Below are positions 16,438 through 25,218 of a stretch of DNA of 64,000 nt, in pieces. The DNA is from Gloeotrichia echinulata CP02 (GTDB taxonomy: Bacteria; Cyanobacteriota; Cyanobacteriia; Cyanobacteriales; Nostocaceae), in contig CP051187.1 of NCBI GenBank assembly GCA_038087035.1, positions 3,849,001-3,913,000 of the forward strand, read 5' to 3'. The notes under the pieces were generated by a model. The model searched no databases and had not been told where the DNA came from. It saw nothing but the letters and a program-made list of their open reading frames with translations. Each line of letters starts with the position of its first letter. The first letter of the stretch is position 1. The position numbers and the translations under genes are program-made.

Positions 16438-19400
16438 ATGATCACAGCATTTTCCCCACAACAGCTGGGTGAAAAACTCATGGGTGTTTTGGGAGAGACC
16501 CTTTCAGAAAGGGAACTGCAAAGTTGCTTGGTAGCAGCGGAAATTATAGAGCCGCCAGTAGCAAAGCAATTTTGGCAGTCTATAGATATGATTCCAGGGA
16601 TCTACATCATCCTGACAGGTAAAGTCCGACTGTTAGATAGCTCTGAGAGGTTAATCACCACGCTGTCTGCAGAATCATCATTTGGGGAACAAACACTGTT
16701 TCCCAAATCACACTTTACTCCTTACATTGCTAGAGCTTCAACAAACTTAAAACTTTGCTATCTCCGACAGGAGGTATTGGAGAGGTTAGTAAATAAATAT
16801 ACGGATATCTGCGTTCGCCTATATCGAAAGGCAGAACTTTGGGATTTGCTGATGTTATGTCGGCAAAACTCAGAATTTCCGCCCCATAGTTCACTTGTTC
16901 CAGGAATGCTCAAAGCCTTAGAGATGTTTGAGCGGCACAGTCTAGAGATTGGCTCAGTAAGCGAGCAAGTATCTCAAGATGCCCAGTTATGGCTATTACA
17001 CACAGGTAAACTGGTAAATTCTCAGGCTGACTCTTTGACCCCAGGTAAAATTTATGCACAGCCAAAACAGGGTAATTGGCAAGTAAAGCAACCAGCGATC
17101 GCCTACATTTTGAAAAAATCTGAATGGCAAACAGCACTAGAACACTGTCAGGAATTAGGGGAACTGGGAGAACAGACCAGGGACAAAAGACCAGGTAGGA
17201 GTGACATTCGACCAAGGAAGAGTTTTCCTGGGCACCAAAACCCAATTCCCAACGTTATTCCCTTTCCAGAGCGAGAAAGAGAGTCCAAAAAACAGCCAAA
17301 AAAACTAGATGCTTACTTCCCCAGCCCAAAAGTACAAATATGGCATTGGTGGGGACGACTCACCAAGCAATATCCCTTCTATGCCCAACAGAGTGGTGCA
17401 GACTGCGGTGCTGCTTGCTTAGTAATGATTGGGAACTATTGGGATCAGCGCTTCAGCGTCAATCGCTTGCGAGATATGACCAACGTCAACCGTAGTGGCG
17501 CCTCTTTACGCGCTCTAGCTGCTGCAGCAGAAAACCTCGGTTTTGCTAGCCGTCCAGTTAAAGCTACCCTCGAAAAATTGGCAGAACAACCTCTACCGGC
17601 GATAGCCCATTGGGAAGGTAAACACTACATCGTTGTCTACGAAATCACCAAAAAGCGCGTGATTGTCTGCGATCCTGCCCTTGGTCAACGCAGCTTAACA
17701 AAAAGCGAATTTAACCAAGGTTGGACTGGCTATGCATTGTTACTCCAACCCACATCCGTACTAAAAGATGCCAAAGACGAGAGTACAAGCTTCTGGAAGT
17801 TTTTTAGTTTAATCAAGCCTCACTATTGGGTACTACTAGAAGTCTTAATCGCCTCAATCTTTATTCAGTTATTTGGATTGGTGACACCGGTATTCACTCA
17901 GTTGTTGCTCGACCGAGTGCTTGTACAACGCAGCGTTAGTACCTTAAATGCCGTTGGTGTGGGGATGATCGTTTTTGGTTTGTTCGGTATTGCCATGAAT
18001 GGAGTACGGCAATATTTGCTAGCTCATACAGCCAACCGCGTCAGCATCTCCCTACTGGTAGGTTTTATCAAACATACATTCCGCTTACCCCTTTCATATT
18101 TTGAGTCCCGTTTCGTCGGGGATATCGTCTCTCGTATCCAAGAAAACCAGAAAATTCAGTCCTTCCTCACAGGTCAGACACTCTCAATCATCCTAGATAT
18201 GATGACATTGGTGATCTATCTAGCCCTGATGTTCTCCTATAGCTGGCGCATGGCCTTATTTGTGCTGCTGACTGTCCCGCCATTTTTTATCATGGCCTTG
18301 GCTAGCACAAATATTTTGCGCCGCATCTCCAGAGAGATTTTTAATGCTGGAGCCGAAGAAAACAGCTATCTGATCGAATCCCTCACCGGAATTCGTACAG
18401 TCCGCTCATTAGCAATAGAACAGACAGTGCGCTGGCGTTGGGAAGAACTGCTACATGATTTAGTCAAAAAAGGCTTTAATGCTCAGATCATAGTTAATAA
18501 CTTACAAATAGTCAGTGGCGTCATCCAAACCTTTGTGAATGCCTCATTGATGTGGTTTGGAGCATCCCAGGTGATTGAAGGCGAACTGACGATTGGACAA
18601 TTAGTTGCTTTCAACATGTTGGTAGGTAACGTCTTGAGTCCTTTTCAGAGGCTGTCAATGCTGTGGAATGAATTGCAGGAAATTATTATTTCCACTGAAC
18701 GCATTAACGATGTCTTAGAGGCCGAACCAGAAGAAGACTTGCACAAAAAACCCCGCAAGTCCCTAGGTAAATTGCGTGGTAATATTCGCTTTGAGAATGT
18801 CACCTTTCGCTATCATCCAGAGAGCGAGAAAAACGTCCTAGAAAATGTCAGCTTTGAAATCCAGCCAGAGCAAATGGTAGCAGTGGTAGGCCGCAGTGGT
18901 TCTGGAAAAACAACCCTGAGCAAATTAATTTTAGGTTTATACCCTACGACAGATGGAAAAGTCTTGGTAGACGGTCATAATGTCTCTGGTGTTTCCTTGC
19001 AATCTCTGCGCTCTCAAATAGGTGTTGTCGATCAAGATACCTTCCTATTTGGTGGCACTATTCGTGAAAATATATCCATCGCTCACCCAGAAGCTTCTTT
19101 AGAAGAAATTATCCAGGCAGCAAGATTTGCCGGAGCAGATGAATTCATTCAGCAACTACCAATGGGTTACGAATCCCAAATTGGTGAAGGGGGCGGAATG
19201 CTTTCCGGCGGACAACGCCAACGCCTAGCTATTGCCCGTGCTTTGCTGGGAAATCCTCGATTGTTACTTTTTGATGAAGCTACAAGTCATTTAGACTCGG
19301 AATCAGAACGTATTATTCAAAACAACCTTAAAACAATTCTCCAAGGACGCACCAGTGTAATTATTGCCCATCGCCTATCTACTGTCCGCAATGCCGATTT

Positions 19401-19515
19401 GATTCTAGTTTTAGATCGCGGCCTATTGGTGGAAAGTGGTACTCACGATGAATTAATCGTCAAAAAGGGTCATTACTACTACCTCAATCAACAACAACTT
19501 AGTCAAGCAGTCTAG
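16438..19515 (+). CDS. CNB-domain / C39-peptidase / ABC peptide exporter (PCAT)
   Basis: The protein has 1025 residues in four parts. Residues about 30-140 form a cyclic-nucleotide-binding-like fold (IYIILTGKVRLLDSS, FGEQTLFPKS). Residues about 310-435 form a C39 peptidase with catalytic Cys323 in QSGADCGAAC, His in GKHYIVVYE and Asp in CDPALGQ. Six membrane helices span about 455-720. The ATPase has Walker A GRSGSGKTT near 816, signature LSGGQRQRLAIARAL near 921 and LLLFDEATSHLDSES. Such exporters cut precursor peptides after Gly-Gly and push them across the inner membrane. The HlyD partner follows at 19695. Substrates in reach are the peptides at 23143, 24286 and 30330. The ATG at 16438 is taken because AGAGG lies about eight bases upstream. 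Confidence 0.93.
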   Translation: MITAFSPQQLGEKLMGVLGETLSERELQSCLVAAEIIEPPVAKQFWQSIDMIPGIYIILTGKVRLLDSSERLITTLSAESSFGEQTLFPKSHFTPYIARASTNLKLCYLRQEVLERLVNKYTDICVRLYRKAELWDLLMLCRQNSEFPPHSSLVPGMLKALEMFERHSLEIGSVSEQVSQDAQLWLLHTGKLVNSQADSLTPGKIYAQPKQGNWQVKQPAIAYILKKSEWQTALEHCQELGELGEQTRDKRPGRSDIRPRKSFPGHQNPIPNVIPFPERERESKKQPKKLDAYFPSPKVQIWHWWGRLTKQYPFYAQQSGADCGAACLVMIGNYWDQRFSVNRLRDMTNVNRSGASLRALAAAAENLGFASRPVKATLEKLAEQPLPAIAHWEGKHYIVVYEITKKRVIVCDPALGQRSLTKSEFNQGWTGYALLLQPTSVLKDAKDESTSFWKFFSLIKPHYWVLLEVLIASIFIQLFGLVTPVFTQLLLDRVLVQRSVSTLNAVGVGMIVFGLFGIAMNGVRQYLLAHTANRVSISLLVGFIKHTFRLPLSYFESRFVGDIVSRIQENQKIQSFLTGQTLSIILDMMTLVIYLALMFSYSWRMALFVLLTVPPFFIMALASTNILRRISREIFNAGAEENSYLIESLTGIRTVRSLAIEQTVRWRWEELLHDLVKKGFNAQIIVNNLQIVSGVIQTFVNASLMWFGASQVIEGELTIGQLVAFNMLVGNVLSPFQRLSMLWNELQEIIISTERINDVLEAEPEEDLHKKPRKSLGKLRGNIRFENVTFRYHPESEKNVLENVSFEIQPEQMVAVVGRSGSGKTTLSKLILGLYPTTDGKVLVDGHNVSGVSLQSLRSQIGVVDQDTFLFGGTIRENISIAHPEASLEEIIQAARFAGADEFIQQLPMGYESQIGEGGGMLSGGQRQRLAIARALLGNPRLLLFDEATSHLDSESERIIQNNLKTILQGRTSVIIAHRLSTVRNADLILVLDRGLLVESGTHDELIVKKGHYYYLNQQQLSQAV

Positions 19516-19694
19516 CGACTGGAGATTGGAAGGGGAGAATGGCACGAAAATCAGGGAGATGGGGAGTAGTGAAAATTATTCACAATCCTCCTGCTCATTC
19601 CCCTCATCGGGGCCTCAACTTATTGCCATTCAGACAAGGGGACAATCTCTCTCCCCTCCCACCCAGTGCATCTACCATTCTGAGAAATCAAACT

Positions 19695-21239
19695 ATGCCA
19701 TATGTATCTCCCAATTCCTCATCTGCATTGGCGAAAGATGAGCAGGATGAGTATGTAAGAAGTAACAGCAATCAGCAAGAAACTACACAGATAGAAGAGC
19801 AGTCCATAGAAGCTAATACCAAAGACTTGTACTACGGCACAGAAAAACTACTAGATGCTTTACCTAGGGTTTGGACACGAATTGTGCTATATGTGCTGAT
19901 AGGCTGTGTTGGTCTTGGCTTACCCTGGGCAATTTTCTCAAAAATAGATGAGACTGGAAGCGCTAGAGGGCGTATAGAACCTAAAGGTTCAACCCAAAAA
20001 TTAGACTCCCAAGCAGGCGGGAGTGTGAAAGCGGTTAGGGTAAAAGAAGGAACTACAGTCAGAGCAGGACAGCTTTTATTGGAACTTGAGTCTGATATCC
20101 TGCGAACGGAACTGCAAGAGGCTCAAGCAAAGCTTTCTGGACTACAAAATCAATTGGCGCAACTGGATGTGATTAAAAACCAACTACGGTTGACCCTTGG
20201 AGTTCAGGAGCAACAAAATCAATCCCAAGCTTTGGAAAAAATCTCTCAAGTAAACCAGGTAAAACAAAACTTAGATGCTAAACAAAGTACTTATAACTTA
20301 CAAAAGTTAGAAAAACAGGCATTACTCAATCAGCTACAGCAGCAGATTAACTCCACGCGCAATGACCAAAAGTCGGCTCAAGGTCGTTTGACTATAGATT
20401 CTAGACAAGTGCAACGCTATAGCCAACTTGTGGACAATGGTGCGGTTTCTGAGAATCAAGTTGACCAACTCCGAAAAGAAGAACAAGAAAGCAAACGACT
20501 CTATCAACAAGCCATATCCAATATTAAACAAGCAGAACTCCGACTGCAAGAAGAAAAAAATCGTTCACAGGTAACAATCCATCAATTAGAGTCTGATATT
20601 CAGCAAGCAAAACTTCGACTACAAGAAGAAGAAAACAGCTATCAAAGCGTAGTCCAAACAGGGAAATTGGCAGTTCTTAAAAATCAGCAGCAACTCAAAG
20701 ATTTAGAAAGCCAAATTGGGACGCTAAAATCTCAAATCGCCCAGACAGGAAGCCAAATCATATCCTTAAAGCTTCAGTTGCAGCAAAAATTAGTGCGATC
20801 GCCAATTGATGGGGTGATTTTTGAGTTACCAATCAGCAAGCCGGGAGAAGTTGTACAACCAGGTCAGAAAATTGCCCAAATTGCTCCCAAAAATACTGAC
20901 TTTGTTCTCAAAGCGAATATACCGATTCAGGATAGCGGTTTCTTGAAGGTGGGAATGCCGGTCAAAATCAAGTTTGATGCCTATCCCTTCCAGGAGTATG
21001 GAATTGTACCAGGAAAGGTGACTCGGATCTCTCCCGATTCCAAAGTCAGCCAAACACCCCAAGGAAACATCGAAAGTTTTGAGTTGGAAATCGCCTTAGA
21101 GCAGCAGTACTTGCAAAATGGCGATAAACGTATTCCCTTAACCGCCGGTCAGACAGCCAGCGCTGAAGTAATTATTCGCCAGCGGCGGGTAATTGACTTT
21201 GTATTAGATCCATTTAAGAAACTGCAGAAAGGCGGTTGA
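19695..21239 (+). CDS. HlyD-family type I secretion adaptor
   Basis: The protein has 514 residues. A cytosolic tail of about 60 residues leads to one membrane helix (IVLYVLIGCVGLGLPWAIF), then a lipoyl-like half (GGSVKAVRVKEGTTVRAGQ). A long coiled coil rich in Gln/Leu/Glu follows, about residues 140-370, then the second lipoyl half (VRSPIDGVIFELPISKPGE) and a barrel domain. It bridges the exporter at 16438 to an outer-membrane channel, which is not in the window. The ATG at 19695 gives the normal tail; the frame open to 19539 crosses low-complexity sequence without a ribosome site. The gap to the exporter gene is 179 bases. Confidence 0.92.
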   Translation: MPYVSPNSSSALAKDEQDEYVRSNSNQQETTQIEEQSIEANTKDLYYGTEKLLDALPRVWTRIVLYVLIGCVGLGLPWAIFSKIDETGSARGRIEPKGSTQKLDSQAGGSVKAVRVKEGTTVRAGQLLLELESDILRTELQEAQAKLSGLQNQLAQLDVIKNQLRLTLGVQEQQNQSQALEKISQVNQVKQNLDAKQSTYNLQKLEKQALLNQLQQQINSTRNDQKSAQGRLTIDSRQVQRYSQLVDNGAVSENQVDQLRKEEQESKRLYQQAISNIKQAELRLQEEKNRSQVTIHQLESDIQQAKLRLQEEENSYQSVVQTGKLAVLKNQQQLKDLESQIGTLKSQIAQTGSQIISLKLQLQQKLVRSPIDGVIFELPISKPGEVVQPGQKIAQIAPKNTDFVLKANIPIQDSGFLKVGMPVKIKFDAYPFQEYGIVPGKVTRISPDSKVSQTPQGNIESFELEIALEQQYLQNGDKRIPLTAGQTASAEVIIRQRRVIDFVLDPFKKLQKGG

Positions 21240-21331
21240 GATCTTTTGTAGTCAGCACTTTAGTGCTTATTACAAAATTTATTTACCCATTAATTCAAGC
21301 TTGACACATTACTATACACAGGAAGAAAGTT

Positions 21332-21523
21332 ATGCATCCGATTGACTTAATGAGAAAACATGGCTGGTCTTACCGCGAGTTAGCTGCTGAATTTGGAGTT
21401 TCAGAAGTTGAAGCCAGACGCTGGGGATTTACAAAAACTGCCACTAACTACCGCAATCCCCCGTTAATGGCTTACAAACTAGCAGCCAGAATTGATAAGG
21501 AATTATCTGTTGTCTTAGTATAG
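21332..21523 (+). CDS. Small helix-turn-helix protein
   Basis: The protein has 63 residues. MRKHGWSYRELAAEFGVSEV followed by EARRWGF is a helix-turn-helix of the kind that reads DNA, with the turn at FGVS. The C-terminal half (NPPLMAYKLAARIDKELSVV) looks like a capping helix. AGGAAG lies about 12 bases before the ATG. It sits between the exporter genes and the parvulin gene, so it may be a local regulator; that is inference from position only. Confidence 0.65.
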   Translation: MHPIDLMRKHGWSYRELAAEFGVSEVEARRWGFTKTATNYRNPPLMAYKLAARIDKELSVVLV

Positions 21524-21828
21524 AGCCATTGTGGACAAAACGGGAGAAACTCGGCTCATTTGGGCATGGGTCAAATTGCTGAGGTATGCTTTACTCATGT
21601 AACTCTCTCAGTGTAAGGTTTGTTTTTCTATTGACAGCTTATACTGAGATGGCTTTTTTACACCCTGACCGACTTTTCAAACAGCCTCTTAACCGAGCAG
21701 TATTAGAACCATTGTGACCTAGATATTTTTTGAAACTCAGGTTTTAATTTTAATAGTAAGTACAACATCACCAAAACTCCATCTTATCTAAGTTTTAGAT
21801 AACCATTAATTTATGGAGGCATTTTGTT
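21524..21828. other. Spacer with a MITE end and possible promoter
   Basis: GACTTTTCAAACAGCCTCTTAACC at 21673-21696 is the terminal motif of the GATGTTT-type MITE family; no second end is clear. No gene is seen. Confidence 0.4.
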
Positions 21829-22611
21829 ATGATAGAAAATGTGACCTTTTCCACTTCAGACATTATCCATAGCCTCAAACTTACCTGCAAAATTCCTGAT
21901 GTATTGGACACCATCGCTACTCAAAAAATTATTAGTGCAGCGGTTCAAGAAGCAGGAATTGCAGTTACACCAGAAGAACTACAAGAAGAAGGAGACAAGC
22001 TGCGGTTAGAAAAGAAACTTGTCAAAGCTAAGGATACCTGGACCTGGCTAGAGAAGCATCATCTATCTGTGAAGGAATTTGAAGAATTAGTCCACAATAA
22101 CGTCGAAAAAAGAAAGTTAGCCAATCATCTATTTGCGCCTCAAGTTGAAAAGTTCTTTTATGAACACCAACTAGATTATACGGCTGCTGTCACCTATGAA
22201 GTCCAGTTAGAAGATAGAGACTTAGCTTTAGAGCTTTTTTATGCTCTCGAAGAAGGCGAAATTAATTTTCCAGAAATTGCTCGTTCATATATCCAAGAAC
22301 CAGAACAGCGCCGTGCTTATGGATATCAAGGACTTAAACACCGCAAAGATTTTCGCCCGGAGATCGCAGCGGCTGTATTTGCTGCTACACCACCAGAAAT
22401 CCTCAAACCGATTACAACTCCCAGGGGAGTTTATTTAATTTGGGTGGAAGAAGTCATTCAACCGCAGTTAGATGAGCAGTTACGCGACAAAATCATTACA
22501 GAATTGTTTTCTAATTGGTTAAATCAACAAGTCAACAGTCTGTTAATTGTTACTCAGCTAGACTTAAACGCCAATGTACCACCACAGAAGAAACTACTAG
22601 AGCAGGCTTAA
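21829..22611 (+). CDS. Parvulin/SurA-like peptidylprolyl isomerase
   Basis: The protein has 260 residues and no signal peptide. An N-terminal helical part (residues 1-110) resembles the SurA chaperone region. A parvulin-like domain follows around residues 130-215, with ALEEGEINFPEIARSY and GYQGLKHRKDFRPEIAAAVF and the ending ITTPRGVYLIWVEE. Such proteins are common beside PCAT exporters in cyanobacteria and may keep the precursor peptides in a foldable or exportable state. Lack of a signal peptide suggests it works in the cytosol. GGAGGC lies about 10 bases before the ATG. Confidence 0.82.
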   Translation: MIENVTFSTSDIIHSLKLTCKIPDVLDTIATQKIISAAVQEAGIAVTPEELQEEGDKLRLEKKLVKAKDTWTWLEKHHLSVKEFEELVHNNVEKRKLANHLFAPQVEKFFYEHQLDYTAAVTYEVQLEDRDLALELFYALEEGEINFPEIARSYIQEPEQRRAYGYQGLKHRKDFRPEIAAAVFAATPPEILKPITTPRGVYLIWVEEVIQPQLDEQLRDKIITELFSNWLNQQVNSLLIVTQLDLNANVPPQKKLLEQA

Positions 22612-23042
22612 ACATGTTATTCACCAACATTAAATAGTTTTCTCATTAACACTACTATCTAGTATCAAGGAAGTTTTTTTGTCTAATAATGCTTATATTA
22701 AACATAGGAAAAATATGACTTAATTCCCTAGATAAAATATGCATCTCTCGCCTAAGCCTTGCTATAGGACTAATATTTGATTTTTGAAATATACGTAGCA
22801 AGGCATAGCCCTACCTACAGATAATTGGATTTTTTCATAAATCAAATATGATTCCTATATGCATATGTGTTTAGCTGCTTAGGCAATATTGATCATGCAA
22901 TCAATATTGCATTTAGTAGTAACCTCTACTTGTTATTACCATATTTTTTGTGTCATTTTTTTTGCATAAAAATATGAGCTATTATGATTTTACTCATGAT
23001 ATTAGTATAAAAAGTTTTTATGTATTTTCTGGTAAAAGTATG
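22612..23042. other. Spacer with a MITE, before the first GG peptide
   Basis: It contains the TATAGGACT-type element at 22763-22859 and AT-rich sequence. No gene is seen; the last 100 bases lead into the promoter listed next. Confidence 0.5.
22763..22859. mobile_element. MITE, TATAGGACT family, copy 1
   Basis: TATAGGACTAATATTTGATT at the left is matched inverted by ATCAAATATGATTCCTATA at the right, with two or three differences. The interior carries GCATAGCCCTACCTAC. Further copies lie near 16115-16201 and 61569-61701. The length is about 97 bp and it has no ORF. Confidence 0.65.
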
Positions 23043-23102
23043 TTGACTTTTACAACAAATGAGTTATAGTTTAAATGTGATCAATAAAACACAACGATCA
23101 CA
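23043..23102 (+). promoter_or_regulatory. Promoter with start-site hairpin, GG peptide 1
   Basis: TTGACT at 23043-23048 and TATAGT at 23065-23070 are spaced 16 bases apart, a good sigma-70 pair. Six bases after the -10, TGTGATC (23076-23082) pairs with GATCACA (23096-23102) across a 13-base loop, so the hairpin would be at the very 5' end of the RNA. The same layout occurs at 24183 and 29860. Confidence 0.7.
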
Positions 23103-23142
23103 AACAATGAAGAAAAATTAGTTAATTTTCAGGAGAAAACAA

Positions 23143-23436
23143 ATGATCATTTCTAATTTAAATTACTTGGAAAATAGTTCTGAAGAAATCTTTGGTGGCT
23201 CTCTCGTTAACATCCATAACACATTCACAACCACCAAGAAAGTTACGGCTAACGTTAAGCAAACCTTCGTTAATACCGTTACAAATAGCTTGGGTGATGT
23301 AACTAGAAACGTAGCTGAAGTAGTTGTTAAAGCTGATGCTACTGGCAAAGACACCTTCATAAGCGTTATTTTTGGCGCTCAAACCGAAGGAAATCGCTCT
23401 CAATCTTTCGCTGACGTTCTTTCTATTGTTAAGTAA
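23143..23436 (+). CDS. Double-glycine-leader secreted peptide 1
   Basis: The peptide has 97 residues. The leader MIISNLNYLENSSEEIFGG ends in Gly-Gly, the cleavage site for C39 exporters. The core of 78 residues is rich in Thr, Asn and Val (TFTTTKKVTANVKQTFVNTV) and has no Cys. AGGAG lies seven bases before the ATG. The leader closely matches that of the next peptide (MIIxxxNYLExxxEExxGG). The exporter at 16438 is the likely machine. No modification enzyme is obviously assigned to it, and its function (bacteriocin, signal or matrix protein) cannot be told from sequence. Confidence 0.85.
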   Translation: MIISNLNYLENSSEEIFGGSLVNIHNTFTTTKKVTANVKQTFVNTVTNSLGDVTRNVAEVVVKADATGKDTFISVIFGAQTEGNRSQSFADVLSIVK

Positions 23437-24182
23437 TATCAAATCCGGTGAAATAAACAGACAAACGTTAGGGGCACAGGAGTGTTCCCTACAAATACCA
23501 TCTGCAATCACCTGGATTTGATATAAAACTTGATGCAAGGGGATTAGCTGAAAGCTAAACCTAAAAACAAAAGCAGGTTAAAGAGAGTCTAATTTACTAC
23601 TCACATTGGCGGTTAGAAACCGCGTCTACACAGACAAAACCCACATTTCTCTGCGTTCGCGGAGCGTGTCGTAGACAAACGCTAGGCGAACGCAGAGAAG
23701 TGCGGACAATGCTAGTGTAGTTGTCACCAACATTGCCCAAAACTTTTCAAACATCCTCTAAGGCTGACAAAGAATTATGCTGAAGTTTTAAAGGAAATGC
23801 TGACATGATTTGGGTTGCAATCATTTTGAACCAAGGGTTCCATAAAAATAACCGAAGAATCAAAATAAGATATATATTTGTGGAGTTATTTTAGAATCAC
23901 TTGGTTAAGCCAATAATAAATAGGTGGTTTATTGTGTTTGTTGAATGCCAGTATGAATTAGAATTGCTAATTTATTAAAATGCTGTAAAGATGTTATCTT
24001 ACAAAGATAACAGGGTTTTGAATATTTAGAATAGTATATAATTCCCATCGAATTTCTTGGTAGTAAACGATTGTTTATTGCCAAGATTTTTGTGTTTTAT
24101 CCAGCGTTTTATTGATTAGTTTAATTTGATTTATTTGAGATATTGCATCATGTTTATTTATCAAAAATAATTGGAAAAATTG
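23437..24182. other. Spacer with MITE remnant
   Basis: The region 23577-23760 holds AATTTACTACTCACATTGGCGG at one end and AAAACTTTTCAAACATCCTCT at the other. The first block recurs at 61535-61560 beside GAGGTTGTTTGAAAAGTCC, so this is one worn MITE. Inside it, CTCTGCGTTCGCGGAGCG is another dispersed repeat. No gene is seen. Confidence 0.5.
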
Positions 24183-24241
24183 TTGACTTTTAGAGAAAGA
24201 TATTTTATATTATGAATGTGGACAAAAACAAAGCGTCCACA
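24183..24241 (+). promoter_or_regulatory. Promoter with start-site hairpin, GG peptide 2
   Basis: TTGACT at 24183-24188 and TATATT at 24206-24211 (17-base spacer). Six bases later TGTGGAC (24217-24223) pairs with GTCCACA (24235-24241). Compared with the copy at 23043, bases 5 and 6 of the left arm change from AT to GA, and the right arm changes to match. The sequence TAGTTAATTTTCAGGAGAAA before both start codons is identical. Confidence 0.7.
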
Positions 24242-24285
24242 AACAAATTACCAAAACAAGACTAGTTAATTTTCAGGAGAAAACA

Positions 24286-24597
24286 ATGATTATTGCAGAT
24301 ATCAACTACTTAGAAGTTACTACCGAAGAAGTTGTTGGTGGTTTCAATTTCACCAAAACCTTGAGTTCCACCCAAAACAACAATATAAACTTTGGTAACA
24401 CTAGCGTTATCAAAGAAGACACTAATATCAACAAGACAATTAAAGCTGACTCTACCATTAAAGGTACTTCAACTCTATTGTTGGTAGACGCTGAAGCTTT
24501 AGGTCCTAACAGTTTGGTTGAAGTTGAAGCTTCAAACTTAAGCATTGCTGGACAAATAGCTAGCATCGGTCTGAAGGTAGTTACTGCTGCTAACTAA
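24286..24597 (+). CDS. Double-glycine-leader secreted peptide 2
   Basis: The peptide has 103 residues. The leader MIIADINYLEVTTEEVVGG ends in Gly-Gly. The 84-residue core starts FNFTKTLSSTQNNN, is rich in Thr, Ser and Asn, and lacks Cys. AGGAG lies six bases before the ATG. Leader and promoter match those of peptide 1, so the two are paralogous export substrates with diverged cores. A strong terminator follows at 24654. As with peptide 1 the activity is unknown. Confidence 0.85.
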   Translation: MIIADINYLEVTTEEVVGGFNFTKTLSSTQNNNINFGNTSVIKEDTNINKTIKADSTIKGTSTLLLVDAEALGPNSLVEVEASNLSIAGQIASIGLKVVTAAN

Positions 24598-24653
24598 TAG
24601 CAACAGGCTAATTTAAAATCCACAAGGCGCGTCATTAGCGTTTAATTTCAAAT

Positions 24654-24682
24654 AAAAGTTGCCCCAAGTGGGGGCAACTTTT
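24654..24682 (+). terminator. Rho-independent-type terminator after GG peptide 2
   Basis: AAAAGTTGCCCC pairs perfectly with GGGGCAACTTTT over 12 bp with a five-base loop, ending in T4. It lies 57 bases after the stop codon. The symmetrical A/T tails allow it to work on both strands. Confidence 0.85.
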
Positions 24683-25218
24683 ATAAACATTAAACATCAG
24701 GATAATTTACATCTGGAAGTAAATTAGCCCTCAGAATAGAATTCTGGGGCTACACAAACCAAGCGTGATGTCGCCGACTTACAGCCTAGGTCTGTAGGCT
24801 TTGCTTGTATAGCCGCGATTTATAATCGCTCGGTATTTTTTTTGCAAAATAGGGATGCTCCCCCTACCTAGCTTGAAAATAAGACCCCACCCCTAACCCC
24901 TAAACGCAAGGGAGGAGTGGAATAATAAGTTTTTTTATGTTTTCTGGTGTACGCAGTTCATGATGGCTACTTAGATTACTCCTTTCCCGGTCTAAGATTA
25001 CCTATAATTTTCCTTCTTCTCTACGTTCCCTATGGGACGCTACGCGAACGCGCCTTCCCTGCGGGACGCTCCGCGAATGCAGAAGCTCAAAATTATTTCC
25101 CTACGGGACGCTCCGCTAACGGTAATCTTCCAGCGGTTCGGGAGTAAGTGATGATAATTTATAATTTCAATGCTTGAAAGAGAGAGAAGACAACTCAATC
25201 TTTTAGAACTTAATTGTT
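24683..25218. other. Spacer with MITE copy C
   Basis: Apart from the MITE at 24976-25147 it contains ordinary AT-rich sequence and a CCCCACCCCTAACCCCTAAA block near 24884. No gene is seen. Confidence 0.45.
24976..25147. mobile_element. MITE, TTACTCCC family, copy C
   Basis: It begins TTACTCCTTTCCCGGTCT and AAGATTACC and ends GGTAATCTTCCAGCGG then TTCGGGAGTAA, giving terminal inverted repeats of about 27 bases with mismatches. The interior carries three GGGACGCTCCGCG-type motifs, as in copies A and B. It lies 71 bases before the TPR gene at 25219. Confidence 0.7.
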
